Of a stretch of DNA of 64,000 nucleotides, positions 21,990 through 33,805 are shown in pieces. A program made the position numbers and the translations under genes. Source of the DNA: Capra hircus (lineage: Eukaryota > Chordata > Mammalia > Artiodactyla > Bovidae); the NCBI RefSeq assembly GCF_001704415.2, contig NW_017189517.1, positions 3,731,167-3,795,166 of the forward strand, read 5' to 3'. Each line of letters opens with the position of its first letter. Position 1 is the stretch's first letter. The notes beneath the pieces are model-generated. The model did not search any database. It was not told where the DNA came from and saw only the letters and a list, made by a program, of their open reading frames with translations.

Positions 21990-23685
21990 TATATTTATGG
22001 TTTTCTTTTTTTCGTTTAAATTATATGTACCAAAATTAGAAGAGCATACATTTTGTTGTGTTTTTCCATGCATTTATCTTTGCTGAAGAACTTTATATTT
22101 TTATATGGTTTTATGTTGCTATGTACTGATCATTCATTTCAATCTGAGGGATTTTCCTTAGCTTTTCTTATAGGGCAAGTCTGATAGTAATGAACTTCCT
22201 CAGTTTTTATTTATCTGGGAGACATTAAAATAGAGGACAATCTTGATTGGAGGATAATTGTTTAACAATATTCTGTTATATTCTGTGATTTTGCTATACA
22301 AGGTGTTTTGCTATACAAGGTGATACTCTTCTTTTTTGAAAGACAATTTTGTGTGATACAATATTCTTGGTTGTTAATTTTTTCTTTTAGCACTTTAATT
22401 ATATCATCCCAGTCCCTCTAGTTTGCAAATTTTCTACTGAGAAATTCACTGACAATATTATGGAACTTCCTTGTATTTCTTTTCTTTTGCTACTTTTAAA
22501 ATTCTCTTTGACTTTGACTTCAGTTAGTTTGTTTATAAAGTGTCTTGATATGGTTCTGTTTTCATTTATTTTAGAGTTCTTTCAGATTCTTGAATCTGTA
22601 TGTCTATTTTTTTCTCTCAGATTTGGGAAATTTTTAGTCATTATTTCTTCAAAGGAGCTTGCTGTTCCTTTCATTTTCTTTCTAGGATTCTTATAATGCA
22701 TCTATTCATTGCTTGATAATATCCCACATGTTCTTTAGATTTTCTTCAGTTTCCATTATTTTTTCTTTTTGCTTCTCTGACTGGATGTTTTTAGTTGATC
22801 TGTCTTCAAGTTTACTGGTTCTTCCTTCTGCCTGATGAATTCTGATGTTCAAATTCTCTAATGAATTTTCAGTTCAGTTATTGTATCTTTTAGCTCCAGA
22901 ATTTGTCTGGTTAATTTTATAGGTTTTCCTCTCTGCTGATACTCTCATTTAGTTTATTCAACAATTTCCTGATTTTGTTTAGTTTGCATTTTCTTTTAGC
23001 TCACCGGGCATCTTTATGACTGCCTTTTTATATTCTTTGTCAGGTTGCTCATGTATCTGCATTTCTTTAATATCAGTTGCTGGAATTTTATTTTGGTCTT
23101 TTGGTTGGGCCATGTTTTCCTGTTTATTTATATGCCTTATAATTTTTTTGCTGGAAATTTGACATTTGAAAAAAAACAACCACCTCTTTCAATCTTTGCC
23201 TACTGGTTTCATGTGGGAGAAGACATTCACAATTCTGTCTGATTAGAAGTTTTAAGCCCTCTTAAATCTTTTCTTACTTCTTTCTTCCCTTGTCATCTGC
23301 CTGATAAAATGCAGCTCTAATGTGATTCAAGTCAGGAGAGACAGAAACCAGTTCCTTGAACAACCCCTTGACAAGCCAGAACACAGGACACAAGGTACAC
23401 TGTTTTGTTTCTCTCATGATGGAGGAACCTTGGCACAGAGGTCTTCCCCCTGGTTGCTCTGTACTATGCTGCTTAGGGGATGGAGCATAAACAGCTGCAC
23501 CAAGTGCTGTGATTTTTCCTACCCCTTGCTTTTAAAATGGCCTTGATGCTCTGGTTTCTCGAGTATATTCTAGAATTCTCATAGAAATATTCTGGTCCTT
23601 ATATTGTTGCTAACTTGGTGTGTCTATGGGGAAAAGAGGGTCTGTAACTACCATCTCGCTCTACTTAGCAGGTTGTTAAACTTGG
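21990..23685 (-). mobile_element. ancient L1, third segment (ORF1 and 5' region)
   Basis: Reversed old-L1 blocks are readable: 'tatagggcaagtctgatagt', 'tctactgagaaattcactga', 'gtcattatttcttcaaagga', 'catctttatgactgcctttt' and 'ttgtcaggttgctcatgtatc'. The end near 23685 has a 5'-region look ('ctaccatctcgctctac'). With 13330-15015 and 17941-18252 it forms one minus-strand L1 opened up by later insertions. The frames at 22460-22696 and 23045-23242 are antisense shadows. Confidence 0.7.
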
Positions 23686-24764
23686 TTTTCTTTGACCCCA
23701 GAGTCCACATTTCTATGTAGTATGTTACCCTCTCTCCCATGTGGGGTATCCTTATGCTCATCTCCATCTCTGCCCAAATTCACATTCCTGCTCTCTCACT
23801 ATAGTCACTCAAATGTGAACGAGTTTTAGAAATTTAAATGACTGAATTTAAATTTAAATGTCACAATTTTTTTTTTTTTTGCCTCAGGTTAGTCTCATTT
23901 ATAAGTAAAATGTCTACTTAATGACACAATTTCTAGGTGTTTATGTGTTATAAACTTTATTCAACAAATGCTATTTGATATTTACTATGATATAGTTGTT
24001 TGTTTAGGAACAGGGTAAATGAATGGTAACCTGGAATGGCTTAAAAGTTAATGAGTTATGCTGAGCTGCCTACAAGGTACTATAGCAGAAATCTGGACAA
24101 ATTGCTGGAAGCCTTAGAAGAGAAAGTGATTTCATCTGCTTTGGGAATTAAGGAGTTCCTCACTCATGATCTGTCATTTGGGCTGATTCTTAAAGGATAC
24201 CTAGGAACCGACTAAGTGGTTGGTACGTTTTAGATATTTATTGCAGAAAGCAGTGTGGTTAAAGGTGGAGAGTGTTGAAATGATGAGCCATTCATTATAG
24301 CAGAAGTGGAAGGAGGGGAAAGGCAAAGGGTGGCTTTATTAGATGATGATCTTTTTTTTTTTTTTCTTAATGATGGATTTTCAAGTGTCAAGGTAACCTA
24401 TATCTGTATCTCTTGCCTCAACTTGGGGGTGACTTTTCTGTGAGACAGAAGGCATCTTGTTAACCTTCACATCTGAACCCCTAGAGTCCCTGTGAAGCAC
24501 TGCATAAACTTCATACAGCTCTCCATAGGGCTTGGCTTGAGCCCAGAATCATATGCAGAGTTCCCTAGATGAAACATATCTAAGTGTTCTACAAAATCCA
24601 TGCTAATCTAACCAGTGATGTTCTCCTTCTAACTAGGGATTTGGTCCCCAGGACAGGGCCAAGCAAAACCATCCTAAATGGAGGACCTCATGAAGGTGAA
24701 AGATTTTCTAGGAGTCAAAATCACTTTTTATCACAACAGGAGTACATTATAGAATTTGGTCATA
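23686..24764. other. no gene seen
   Basis: Mixed sequence with T runs at 23867-23880 and 24353-24365. I see no recognisable gene. Old repeats beyond my recognition may be present. Confidence 0.45.
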
Positions 24765-24925
24765 TAGACCAAAATTACTATATGGACTTAATCACGTTAT
24801 TTATGCTTTTTGAGCCACAGGCTCTTCATCTCTAAAATTCAGACAATAACAGTATCCTAGCACAAAGAGATATGAAGAGGAAATGAAATAACACCTTAGT
24901 AGGATTTATGTAACATGGCTGATAG
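24765..24925 (+). mobile_element. MIR SINE, diverged
   Basis: The segment 'ctcttcatctctaaaattcagacaataacagtatc' followed by a 'gaaatgaaataacacc' block follows the MIR core order (cctcatctgtaaaat... aataat... gtacc... gattaaatg). It is diverged with no clear ends. Confidence 0.5.
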
Positions 24926-26179
24926 TACACAAAGAAAGTTTTTGCTGCCCCTACCCCAGCCTACCCCACAGTGAGTTATAGTGAACAAACTGATTTTCTG
25001 TATTTTTTGACAGTAAGTAATCTTCCTCATCACAGTTTCTATAACCAACCCTGAAAATATCTATAATAATGGTAATCTGGCTTTTATTGGCCCTGAACAC
25101 TTGCTAGCATGGCTCTGTAAAGTATGACTGACTCACACTTTACTCAGTTGTCTAGATCTCATGGACCATGCTGTTTGCCTTCCCTACAGGATTGACCATA
25201 GATGGGCATTTGTGTCACCTTGAAATCCAAGCCTCTATCCATAAATTTCTGCTTTTATGGACCCAACCTGAATGAGCAGAATAGGGAAGATACTCACTTT
25301 GAATGCTGATCCTTAGATAAACCTTTCCTTCATATAATGATTTGATTTCTTTATTTAGAAAGTCATTTGCCATGTGTCCCAAAGGATGCTTCAGTACCTC
25401 ATTCATTGTCTTCTTTAGCTTCTTTTCATTATGTGTGAGCCTCCATTGAACTCTCTTTGAAATTCTGCTTGTCAGGAAAACAGCCAAAATATTGAAATAG
25501 ATGTCAAAAAGTATTTTCTCAACTTGGAATCATTAAATGGTTCTCTATTCATAGATAATATTAAATATAATTACATGATATAACTGAATTTTAAATCTGA
25601 TGTTTTCTCTACAAAACATTTAAAACAATGTTTTAATATAAAGGTTCCATTGCCCCACTATGTTTGTTACACTTCTTTTTTTGTCTTCAATTTCAAACTC
25701 CAAAAGAGTCTTTAACAAGAGAATCTCTCCAAAGACATCAAAACTGTAGTCATCCTCTGATTTGTTAACCCCTCTAAGCTAGAGCCAATGCTATTATTTC
25801 TCATTTTGAGATAAGGAGTACTTTTCTACTCAGCCTGCCTGATTCTAAGTTAATCTTGGTCAGAACTGGAATTAGATCTGTGAGCAGAACTCAGGTCATT
25901 TAGTCTGGAATTTGTCATGTTATCCAAGGCATCATATGTAGCTGGGTGGGTGTGGCTTTTGAGTCCAGGCTTTCTCTAGGGTTCCCTCCACTGTTCTACT
26001 CACCCATCCATATGACTGGCTGGCCTGCAGTGCTCTCTTACCAGATATTTACAGATATCACAGGAGAAACTGTGATAAAACCCCATCAGCTTAACTGGAA
26101 ACTTAGTATCCTGCTTAGGTCTTATAAAACACCTATCTCAACGGACTGAGTTAGCATCATCTGAGTGAATTTGTACTTC
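24926..26179. other. no gene seen
   Basis: Apparently single-copy DNA. The 90-codon minus frame at 25487-25215 has no recognised domain. The part near 25770-25880 weakly resembles an old MIR but not enough to call. Confidence 0.4.
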
Positions 26180-26430
26180 AAATGTAGAGCAGCATCATGT
26201 GGAGGCTATGAGCCTGTGTTATTGAACCATAGACCTTTATATGAATCTCAGCTGCACAGCTTGATCTAAGTGTTCTCTCAAAGTCCTAATTTCCTCACAA
26301 GTAAAGAAAGGATAATATTGTCGATTCTGATAGATTTGTTGGGAAGAATGAATGTGTTAATGAAGATAAAGCACCTATAACATACCTGGCATACAGCAAG
26401 TGCTCATGAATATGAACTGCTAAACTTCAC
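26180..26430 (+). mobile_element. MIR SINE
   Basis: MIR order is readable: 'atgaatctcagctgcacagctt', 'ctaatttcctcacaagtaaag', 'gggaagaatgaatgtgttaatg', then 'catacctggcatacagcaagtgctcatgaat'. The last block is the typical MIR 3' part. Confidence 0.75.
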
Positions 26431-26920
26431 TGACTATACAGACCCACAATGTTTTCATAATTATATTAGAGGATCACCTAGTACTGAAAAGTTCTAGCAA
26501 TAATGACCCTTCACATCCTCCACATTATATGTTCCTCATCTGCAATAAATTTGCATATGCTGTATTAGACTTTTTGATACAGAAGTTCAACCAATATGGT
26601 TGTGTGTCTCAGCACACACATCCATACATTGTTATAGCTTTCTCCAGCACATGAGACTTGTTTCTTACCAGAGCAGACCTAAGTGATAATATTTGTGGAA
26701 CCTCTAGTTATGCTATTCAATCTGACACAACGGTTAGCCACAGGACGCCTTTCACAGAGGATATCCCTTGAATTATGCCTGGGTGAGACATTAACCTACT
26801 TCATCAAGAGGACGGATGATCTTTGGGGCTTTCTGAGCTAAGTGAAACACGTAGCTGGTCCAACTTGCTAAATATAACCTTTAAGAATCATCAATGAGCA
26901 AAGCAGAAAACAAGGCGTCC

Positions 26921-27141
26921 CTGCTGTGTGTGTGTGTGTTAGTTGCTCAGTTGTGTCTGACTCTTTGTGACCCTGTGGACTGTATCCCGCTAGGCTCCTC
27001 TGACTATGAAATTTCCCAGGCAAGAATACTGGAGTGAGTAGCCATTCCCTTCTCCAGGGGATCTTCCTGACCCAGGGGTCGAATCCACATCTCCTGCATT
27101 GCAGGCCGATTCTTTATCATCTGAGCCACCAGGGAAGCCTC
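26921..27141 (-). mobile_element. Bov-tA SINE with (TG)n at its tail
   Basis: The tail side starts with (TG)7, then 'ttagttgctcagttgtgtctg'. The tRNA-like head ends at 'ctgagccaccagggaagcc'. The B-box region is readable in reverse ('ggtcgaatcc'). The 93-codon frame 27034-27315 is a by-product. Confidence 0.93.
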
Positions 27142-28705
27142 CAACATCCTACTGAAATATCAGAGAAGACACAGAAACAGAACAGACTGCAGAGTACAGA
27201 AGTCCATATGCTGAAGTACCATCTTGGTTGGAGAGCCACCCAATATATTTTTCATGGGAAACAATTGAAGGGTACTGAAGAAGGGAGGAAGAACTTTTCA
27301 CACTCATTGGCTTAACAGACACTGCAAATAAGTCTCGTTGCTCTAGGAGAACCAGATAGAGTGAGTATATGTATCATTTTACTCACAATAGTCTTCATTT
27401 ATGCCCATTTTTCTAGTAGAAGTATTAATAATGCCCCTTTCACTCTCAAAAGAGTCTCAGTTTGGATATTATGTAGTCTCTCTAGGATTACATAGAGTGT
27501 CTCAATAGAATACATGATAAACTTAAAGTCACACAATTATCCCCTTCATTATCATTAAATTGTTTTGACTTACCTGAAAATTATTTACATTCTGGGCAAC
27601 ACTCTGTCCAATCTGAACCAGCCAACATTTGTTCTCATTCCTATTGACACTTCCTCAAATAATGAAGCACCTCTCAAACAATAGGGCAGGAAAAGTAAGG
27701 CAGAGGACTTATTACAACAGGATAGAATTTTAATGATGGAAAAAAAATGTTTTACTTCTCTAACAAATGATGAAAAATTGAGACTTATTTCCAAGAACAA
27801 AAGAGAACATCTCTGAAATTGGAAAAAGAGCAAAGAAGAGAAATAAGACTGAGATACAAGAAAAGGTACAGATAGATGACTAAAGCAAGCAAGTGATCAC
27901 ATGTGAAAATAATTCAATACAGCACGGTAAAATTCCTCATGGGAGGCAGTAATTAACAAAATGTGAAAGAAAAGTCAGAGTAGAAAAAATGTAAGAAATG
28001 GTAGTAACACAAAAACACTATGTGAGTTTGAAGACTACAGAATTATAGGTGTTGAGAGGAGAAACGAGAACAGAAACCCAAACAGCAAAGAAAGATGAAA
28101 TTGAAGACAACATTCCCTTCCTGATAACAGATGTGCATATTCAGATTGAATCAGTGACTTCTAGGTGAAAGTAATGAAAAGAAACTTACACCTTGGGATA
28201 TTTTGGCAAAACTTTAAATTTTAATATTCACAAACTTTCCAATCATCAAAGCAGGAAAAACGTTTACTGACAAATACAGAAAAGTCAACCTGAACACAGT
28301 TTACTACTCAGAAAAAAAAAAAAAACAAATAACTAAATGGAAGTAGAAAATGAAGAAATACCTACTATGTTTTGGACAGACATGACATCTGTGAGAAGAA
28401 AACAGTGATGTCCTAGAGCTATGGTATCACACTTCCTACTTTCTTTGTTCCACTTCCTGGCACACAGAGTAAAGGATATTTTAATAGTTTATAAGGTTAC
28501 TAGATGTGGGTGCTCACAACAGGAAACTATCAACCTAAAGGCTCTGGCTGACCCAGGCTGTGATGAGCCAACTCAGAGCTGAAGGGGTAAAGTCCTCACA
28601 CACATGTCATCCATTTATAGTACAATCTTATACTATGGCCCATGAGTTTAGAACCTCTTCTCAGGTGTACAGTGATTCACAAAACATAACTCTTGTTCTC
28701 TCTTA
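27142..28705. other. no gene seen
   Basis: AT-rich, A-rich sequence (for example an A16 tract at 28311-28326) without a recognised repeat or gene. A purine-rich stretch, 27800-28100, has no obvious meaning. Confidence 0.45.
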
Positions 28706-28915
28706 AGTAGTTTTGTGTGCTTAATCACTTCAGTCGTGTCTGACTCTTTGTGACCCTATATGGGCTGGGGTCCATGGGATTCTGCAGGCAAGAATACAGG
28801 AGTGTGTTGCCATGCCCTCTTCCAGGGGATCCTTCTGATCCAGGATGGAATCTGCATCTCTTATGTCTCCTGCATCACAGGCAGATTCTTTACTGCTGAG
28901 CCACTGGGGTAGCTT
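28706..28915 (-). mobile_element. Bov-tA SINE
   Basis: Minus-strand SINE from 'gtgcttaatcacttcagtcg' to 'ttctttactgctgagccactgg'. It has a short insertion ('cttatgtctcctgcatcaca') duplicating the 'catctcctgcat' block near the head. Confidence 0.9.
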
Positions 28916-29503
28916 TGAGGAGGAACTAGGACTCTTTAGTAGAACCTACCTTATTTGTACCTCAGCTGAAAGTGAGATGAAGGTAGAACCCAAGAATGAT
29001 AATATTTTGAAGGAGACTGAAGGGGGTACACAAACCAACGAAACATAGGGTGCTAAATGTGAAGCAACTGCTAGAAATATAGGAACTACATTTGTTATTT
29101 GAATACTAGGTTTGCTTCTTGGTGTATGTTAAGTCAAAAGACAAAAAGACACAACCAAGCCAAATAATTGGAGAAGGAAGAAGATGTATTACTTGCAGTA
29201 AGTAAGAACACTGGAGATCTTTCCCCAAAAAGCAAAATTCAGGAAGTTTTAAATCAAGGGTATAGGCATATTCATGAAGGAACTTGAATAGAGGAGATTT
29301 CAATGTATAATTGGGACCAAGTTCTACAGAGTCCAAGGCTTAGTTAATTGAAGTCACCCATGAGGGTCGACATCATCATTGCATCTTCCACCAGGGTGGG
29401 GGCAGTATCAGATTCTTATGTATATTCCTTGAGGAAGAACTAAGACTCTGTTGTATTATTCATTGACTGCCTTTCCTCTGTGCATGCACTCCTTTGTTCC
29501 CTT
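28916..29503. other. no gene seen
   Basis: No recognised repeat or gene. The final 12 bases (29492-29503, ctttgttccctt) are a target-site copy of the next element. Confidence 0.5.
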
Positions 29504-29821
29504 TGTTATTGTTCAGTCACTAAGTTGTGTCTGACTCTTTGCCACCCCATGGACTGAAGCATGCCAGGCTTCCCTGTCCTGTGGTACCTCCCAGAGTTTA
29601 TTTAGATTCATGTCCATTGAGTCAGTGATGCCATGCAGCCATCTCATCCTCTGTTGTCCCTTTCTCCTCCTGCCCTCAATCTTCCCCAGCATCAGAGTCT
29701 TTTCCAATGGGTCGGCTCTTCACATCAGGTAGCCAAAGCATTGGAGCTTCAGTATCAGTCCTTCCAATGAATATTCAAGGTTGAATTCCTTTAGGATTGA
29801 CTGGCTTGGTCTCCTTGCAGT
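29504..29821 (-). mobile_element. short BovB 3' end (ART2A-like)
   Basis: About 318 bp of the BovB 3' end, minus strand, from 'gttattgttcagtcactaag' to the 'ggtctccttgcag' block. A perfect 12-bp TSD, ctttgttccctt, lies at 29492-29503 and 29822-29833. This is an intact, strongly 5'-truncated insertion. Confidence 0.93.
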
Positions 29822-29833
29822 CTTTGTTCCCTT

Positions 29834-30175
29834 AAGATCATTGATTACTGAGACAAAGGCAAGAACTGTGGCCAGGCTTAAATCATAAAATAGTTATGCC
29901 AAAAATGCCTTCTCTTCTATCAAGAAAGCATTGCCTAGTTCTCTTTCTCCCAGGACCCTCCTACACATTGACTTTAAAATCTTAAAGTCCTTTTTGATAA
30001 TGATTTTATGTGACTAAAATACTTTTATTATGTTTTGTTTTTAAGTGTGTATTAATTTAATATTGAAAGTGCTGTGAAAAATACAAAGCCTGCTAAGCCA
30101 AATGGACAGTTGTCAGTCTTGTCTTATTCTTTGTAGTATTTATCTATTTTTTAAAATCTATCTTTTTAAGTGTGT
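29834..30175. other. no gene seen
   Basis: AT-rich sequence without recognisable features. Confidence 0.5.
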
Positions 30176-30246
30176 GGTGGTGGTGGTGGTTTAGTTGCTA
30201 GGTTGTGTCTGATTCTTTTGACCCCATGGACTGTAACCCACCAGGC
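30176..30246 (-). mobile_element. BovB/SINE tail fragment next to (TGG)n
   Basis: A (TGG)n tract is followed by a reversed BovB/Bov-tA tail ('ttagttgctaggttgtgtctg' to 'aacccaccaggct'). It stops at 30246, where plus-strand BovB starts. It is an inverted copy of the tail found at 31015-31073. Confidence 0.75.
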
Positions 30247-31073
30247 TAGATGAAGCACAAACTGGAATCAAGATTGCTGGGAGAAATATCAATAACCTCA
30301 TATATGCAGATAATAGCACCCTAATGGCAGAAAGCTAGGAGGAACTAAAGAGCCTTTTGATGAAGATGAAAGAGGAGAGTGAAAAAGCTGGTTTAAAATT
30401 AGACGTTCAAAAAAATTAACATCATGGCAACCAGTCCCATCACTTCATGGTAAAGAGATGGGAAAACAATGGAAACAGTGACAGACTTAATTTTCTTGGG
30501 TTCCAAAATCACTGCTGATGGTGACTGCAGAATGAAATTAAAAGACACTTATTCCTTGGAAAAAAAAGCTATGACTATCATAGACAGTGTATTAAAAGGC
30601 AGACATTACTTTGCTAACAAAGGTCCATCTGGTCAAAGCTATGGTTTTTCCAGTAGTCATGTATGGATGTGAGAGTTGGACCATAAGGAAGGCTGAGCGC
30701 CCAAGAATTGATGCTTTTAAACTGTGGTATTGGAGAAGACTCTTAAGAGTCCCTTGGACTGCAAAGAGATCAAATCAGTCCATCCTAAAGGAAATCAGTC
30801 CTCAATATTCATCGGAAGGACTGATGCTGAAGTGGAAGCTCCAATACTTTGGCCACCTGATGGGAAGAACTGACTCATTGTAAAAGACCTTGACGTTGGG
30901 AAAGTTTGAAGGCAGGAGAAGGGGACGACAGAGGGTGAGATGGTTGGATGGCATCACCTACTGAATAGACATGAGTTTGAGCAGCTCCAGGAAATAGTGA
31001 AGGACAGGGAATCCTGGCCTGCTGCAGTCCATGGGGTTGCAAAGAGTCAGAAACTACTGAACAACTAAACAAC
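30247..31073 (+). mobile_element. BovB 3' portion, plus strand
   Basis: BovB from the RT core ('ggaatcaagattgctggga') to the 3' end ('gcaaagagtcagaaactactg'). Frames at 30469-30672 and 30611-30883 are remnants. The RT box reads YADN. The last bases are 'aacaactaaacaac' instead of the GAACT tail of younger copies. Confidence 0.9.
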
Positions 31074-31140
31074 GATTGCTGTGTTGCTTTCTGAAATTTA
31101 TGGCATTTTACAGTCAACCAACAATGATTAATAGAATTTG

Positions 31141-31900
31141 TTTCCTATATCCTTATAATTTTGTTTAACATTTTTATGCCTTTTGGGGACAAAATGTGAT
31201 GTATTTCATGAATTTTTACTGAGGGCAGCCATCTCCATTTATTTATGAACCACTTGTATTTTTTCTGTGTGTATCTTGTTCTTAGTTCTTTATCCTCCCT
31301 TTTTTATTTACCATTTTATCTATGTGTTCTCTTCACAAATTTGTAAGAACTATTTGTGTATTAGGCTTCAGATTCCCTGGTGGCTAAGATGATAAAGAAT
31401 TTGCCTGCAATGTGGGAGACCTGGGTTCAATCCCTGGAGAAGGAAATGGCAGCACACTCCAGTATTCTTGGCTGGAGAATCCCATGGACAGAGGAGCCTG
31501 GCGGGCTATAGTCCATGGGATTGCAAAGAGTGAAACATTACTGAAAAACTAATACACACACACACACATCTGCATATTAAGAGGAACAGTCTTCCATCTA
31601 TTAAAGAGTCACAGTTTTTCCAAGTCACTGTCTTTTACAATGTTTATATTATTTCTTGGTATGTAAAAACTTTAAATTTTTAGATCTTACATTTTATCAA
31701 TGTTTTCCTTTATGGCTTCTCTCTTGTCTAGGAATGTCTTCCTCACTCTAAGTTTGACCCTTCAGTCTCATATCCTTTGGCATTCTATATTCCCTAGTCT
31801 GATCTCGGCTCTAACCTTTAGTGGTCTGAGTAAAGTTCAATTATCTGGGTCCTGCATTACTCCAATATTCTCAGAAAAATAATATTTTCCATGATCAAGA
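31141..31900 (-). mobile_element. ancient L1 3' part, interrupted by a SINE
   Basis: Blocks such as 'cacaaatttgtaagaactattt' and, after the SINE, 'agatcttacattttatcaatg' and 'tttatggcttctctcttgtc' resemble reversed sequence of the ORF2 end / 3' UTR of old L1. It is strongly diverged, so the boundaries are approximate. Confidence 0.45.
31367..31570 (+). mobile_element. Bov-tA SINE with (CA)n tail
   Basis: tRNA-like head ('agattccctggtggctaagatg'), B-box region ('gggttcaatccctgg') and the BovB-like end ('gattgcaaagagtgaaac'), followed by a CA-repeat tail. Plus strand. Confidence 0.93.
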
Positions 31901-32299
31901 TCTGGAGAAACATGTATTGTTTCTCACCTTTCTCCCTTCATTTGATCTTAATTTTAATGTTTTTAGAAAATATCATTTTAGTCAGTAGCTGCACTGTAGT
32001 TTGATTATACCTGCTGTTTTATTCTCCAGTTTTCTTTTTCTTACTTTCTTTCTTTCTTTTTTTTTTCTTTAAATGGGGTATGCATTCAGTGTGTAGCAGA
32101 GTCAGGTAAATGTTCTTCCATCTCCAGACTTCCATCAGAGGTGCATTTGCAAGTATTGATGATTCCCTCTAACAAATAATCATTTAATTTTATTGTTATT
32201 TAGCCACACCTTGACATTTTCTTTTTGTAGTTTGTTTTTCTACATCTTTGGATACTTTATCTAGTTTTCCTTCTGCTTTAACTTTTCTAACTATCCTTT
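31901..32299. other. no gene seen
   Basis: T-rich sequence including a (TTTC)n tract near 32040-32065. No recognised repeat or gene. Confidence 0.45.
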
Positions 32300-33124
32300 A
32301 AATGTTGGAGCTTTTATGAATCTGACCTGGTCACATTATCTCTGCACTCTTTATAGTCTATCTGGAAAATCTCATCTACTGCAGTGGCCTCAAATATGAC
32401 CTGTATATTTTTATCCTCAAAACTATCTCTTTATTCCAGACTTATCTCCAGCACTGTGTACTCACATCTAACTACCTACTACAATTTATACATGATATTT
32501 AATATGTGTCCCAACTTATTTAAAAAATGATTTATTTCCCCCCTAAACCTGCTCATTTGTCAATCTCCCACATGTGAATATATAGCACCAATATCCATGC
32601 ATTTCTGGGGCCAAATGCTAAGGGATCATTCTTCATCTCTCTCCTTTCTCCATGGATTTCATCCAAACTGTTTAGCAATGATGTCAAATCTTCCTCCAAA
32701 ATAGTTCCCCCTTTCTTCAGTCTTGGCCCTCTCCAGTCCATTCTCCATACATCAGCCACAACGATGATTTGGAAACCCATTGCATATCATAATTTTCTTC
32801 CTTCTTTAACCTCCTATAGTGGCCCTCTGCCTCATTGCCCTTTGATTATAATTCAGATGTCTTACAAGGCCCATCATGATGTGGCTTCTGATCACATCTA
32901 CACATTCACCCCTTATCTTTGACTCTTCAACATTTCACACTCAAGGAAAACTCAAATATGCCATGCCCCTGCTTACAGGCACTTTATACACATGTTTCTT
33001 TCTTCCTGAAGCATTTTCTCCTCCTCTTCCCTTTTTTTTATATCTTAGTGCTAGTTTTCCTTCAGGAGTCAGGAGTTTTCCGATGTCAGGAAGCTATTCC
33101 TGATCACTAACCCCCAGGTTACAC
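32300..33124 (+). mobile_element. L2 LINE, 3' region
   Basis: The typical L2 3' block order is visible at 32740-33110: 'catcagccacaacgatgattt', 'tagtggccctctgcctcattg', 'cttacaaggcccatcatgatg', 'tgcttacaggcactttatac' and 'aggaagctattcctgatcac'. Upstream to 32300 the match is weaker. It is cut by the LTR-like element at 33125. Confidence 0.75.
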
Positions 33125-33805
33125 TGTAACCAAATAGGTTTGGCCACTGGCCACTCAACAGCCCATAAATCGAGGGGCAAGCTTTGATAGAGAGGCAAGA
33201 TACTTTATTCAGAAAAGCTGGTGATCTGGGGATATGGTGCGCTTATATCCAGAGAACAACGCCAAAGATTCTGCTCCATGACAGTTTTTTAAAGGGAAAA
33301 AAGGGATACCATCTCAGTTAATCATTAAGGCAGGAGGTCATATTCTTCATCATTTTTCCATAACGTGCAGGCCTGCTGACTTCTCCCCTATCACAAGATG
33401 CTGTCTTGCCCATATGGTCTGCCTGAAAATTTACTAAAGGGAAGCTGAGGGTAGAGATTCAGTAATTCTTTAACTACTTAATATTTCATCCTTATACCTT
33501 CTACTACAGGAATGGAATCAAGGGTTTAGGTAAGGTATTGTATATATTTAGAAAAACAGAAATCAGGAGCTAAGTTAAATGTTGCCTAATGATCTCATCT
33601 TTCTGATTAAGGTCTAAGGAAAACAAGGATGAGCAAACAGAAAGGGGCAAAAGAGCTGCTTACAACATTATGTATCCCTAGCATATGCTATAATTAGTGC
33701 ACCAAGAATAGAGCAAAGGTTTGTTTACAGGTGTCTGTCTCCTAGTAGACTGCTTTCTGTGGGGGCAGCAGTTCTGTCGCCTTACTTCTGTTTAGCACAG
33801 GGACA
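33125..33805 (-). mobile_element. putative solo LTR of an endogenous retrovirus
   Basis: The 681-bp block starts TGTAACC and ends GGGACA, consistent with TG...CA termini. Read on the minus strand a TATA-like GATATAAGC (about 33250-33242) is followed about 35 bases later by AATAAA (33209-33204) and about 80 bases of possible R/U5. It interrupts an L2. No internal retroviral genes are nearby. I could not find a TSD, so the ends or the class may be wrong. Confidence 0.5.
33204..33250 (-). promoter_or_regulatory. candidate LTR TATA box and poly(A) signal
   Basis: GATATAAGC then AATAAA, spaced as in U3/R of many LTRs. It supports the minus orientation of the 33125-33805 element. Activity is unknown. 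Confidence 0.4.

Noticed and set aside
21775..21990. 71-codon minus frame beginning MLEGKDEVVNINE
   Set aside because: Looks protein-like at first, but half of it is SINE sequence and no family is recognised.
24170..24310. Possible old DNA transposon or LTR fragment
   Set aside because: Block similarity was too vague to name a family.
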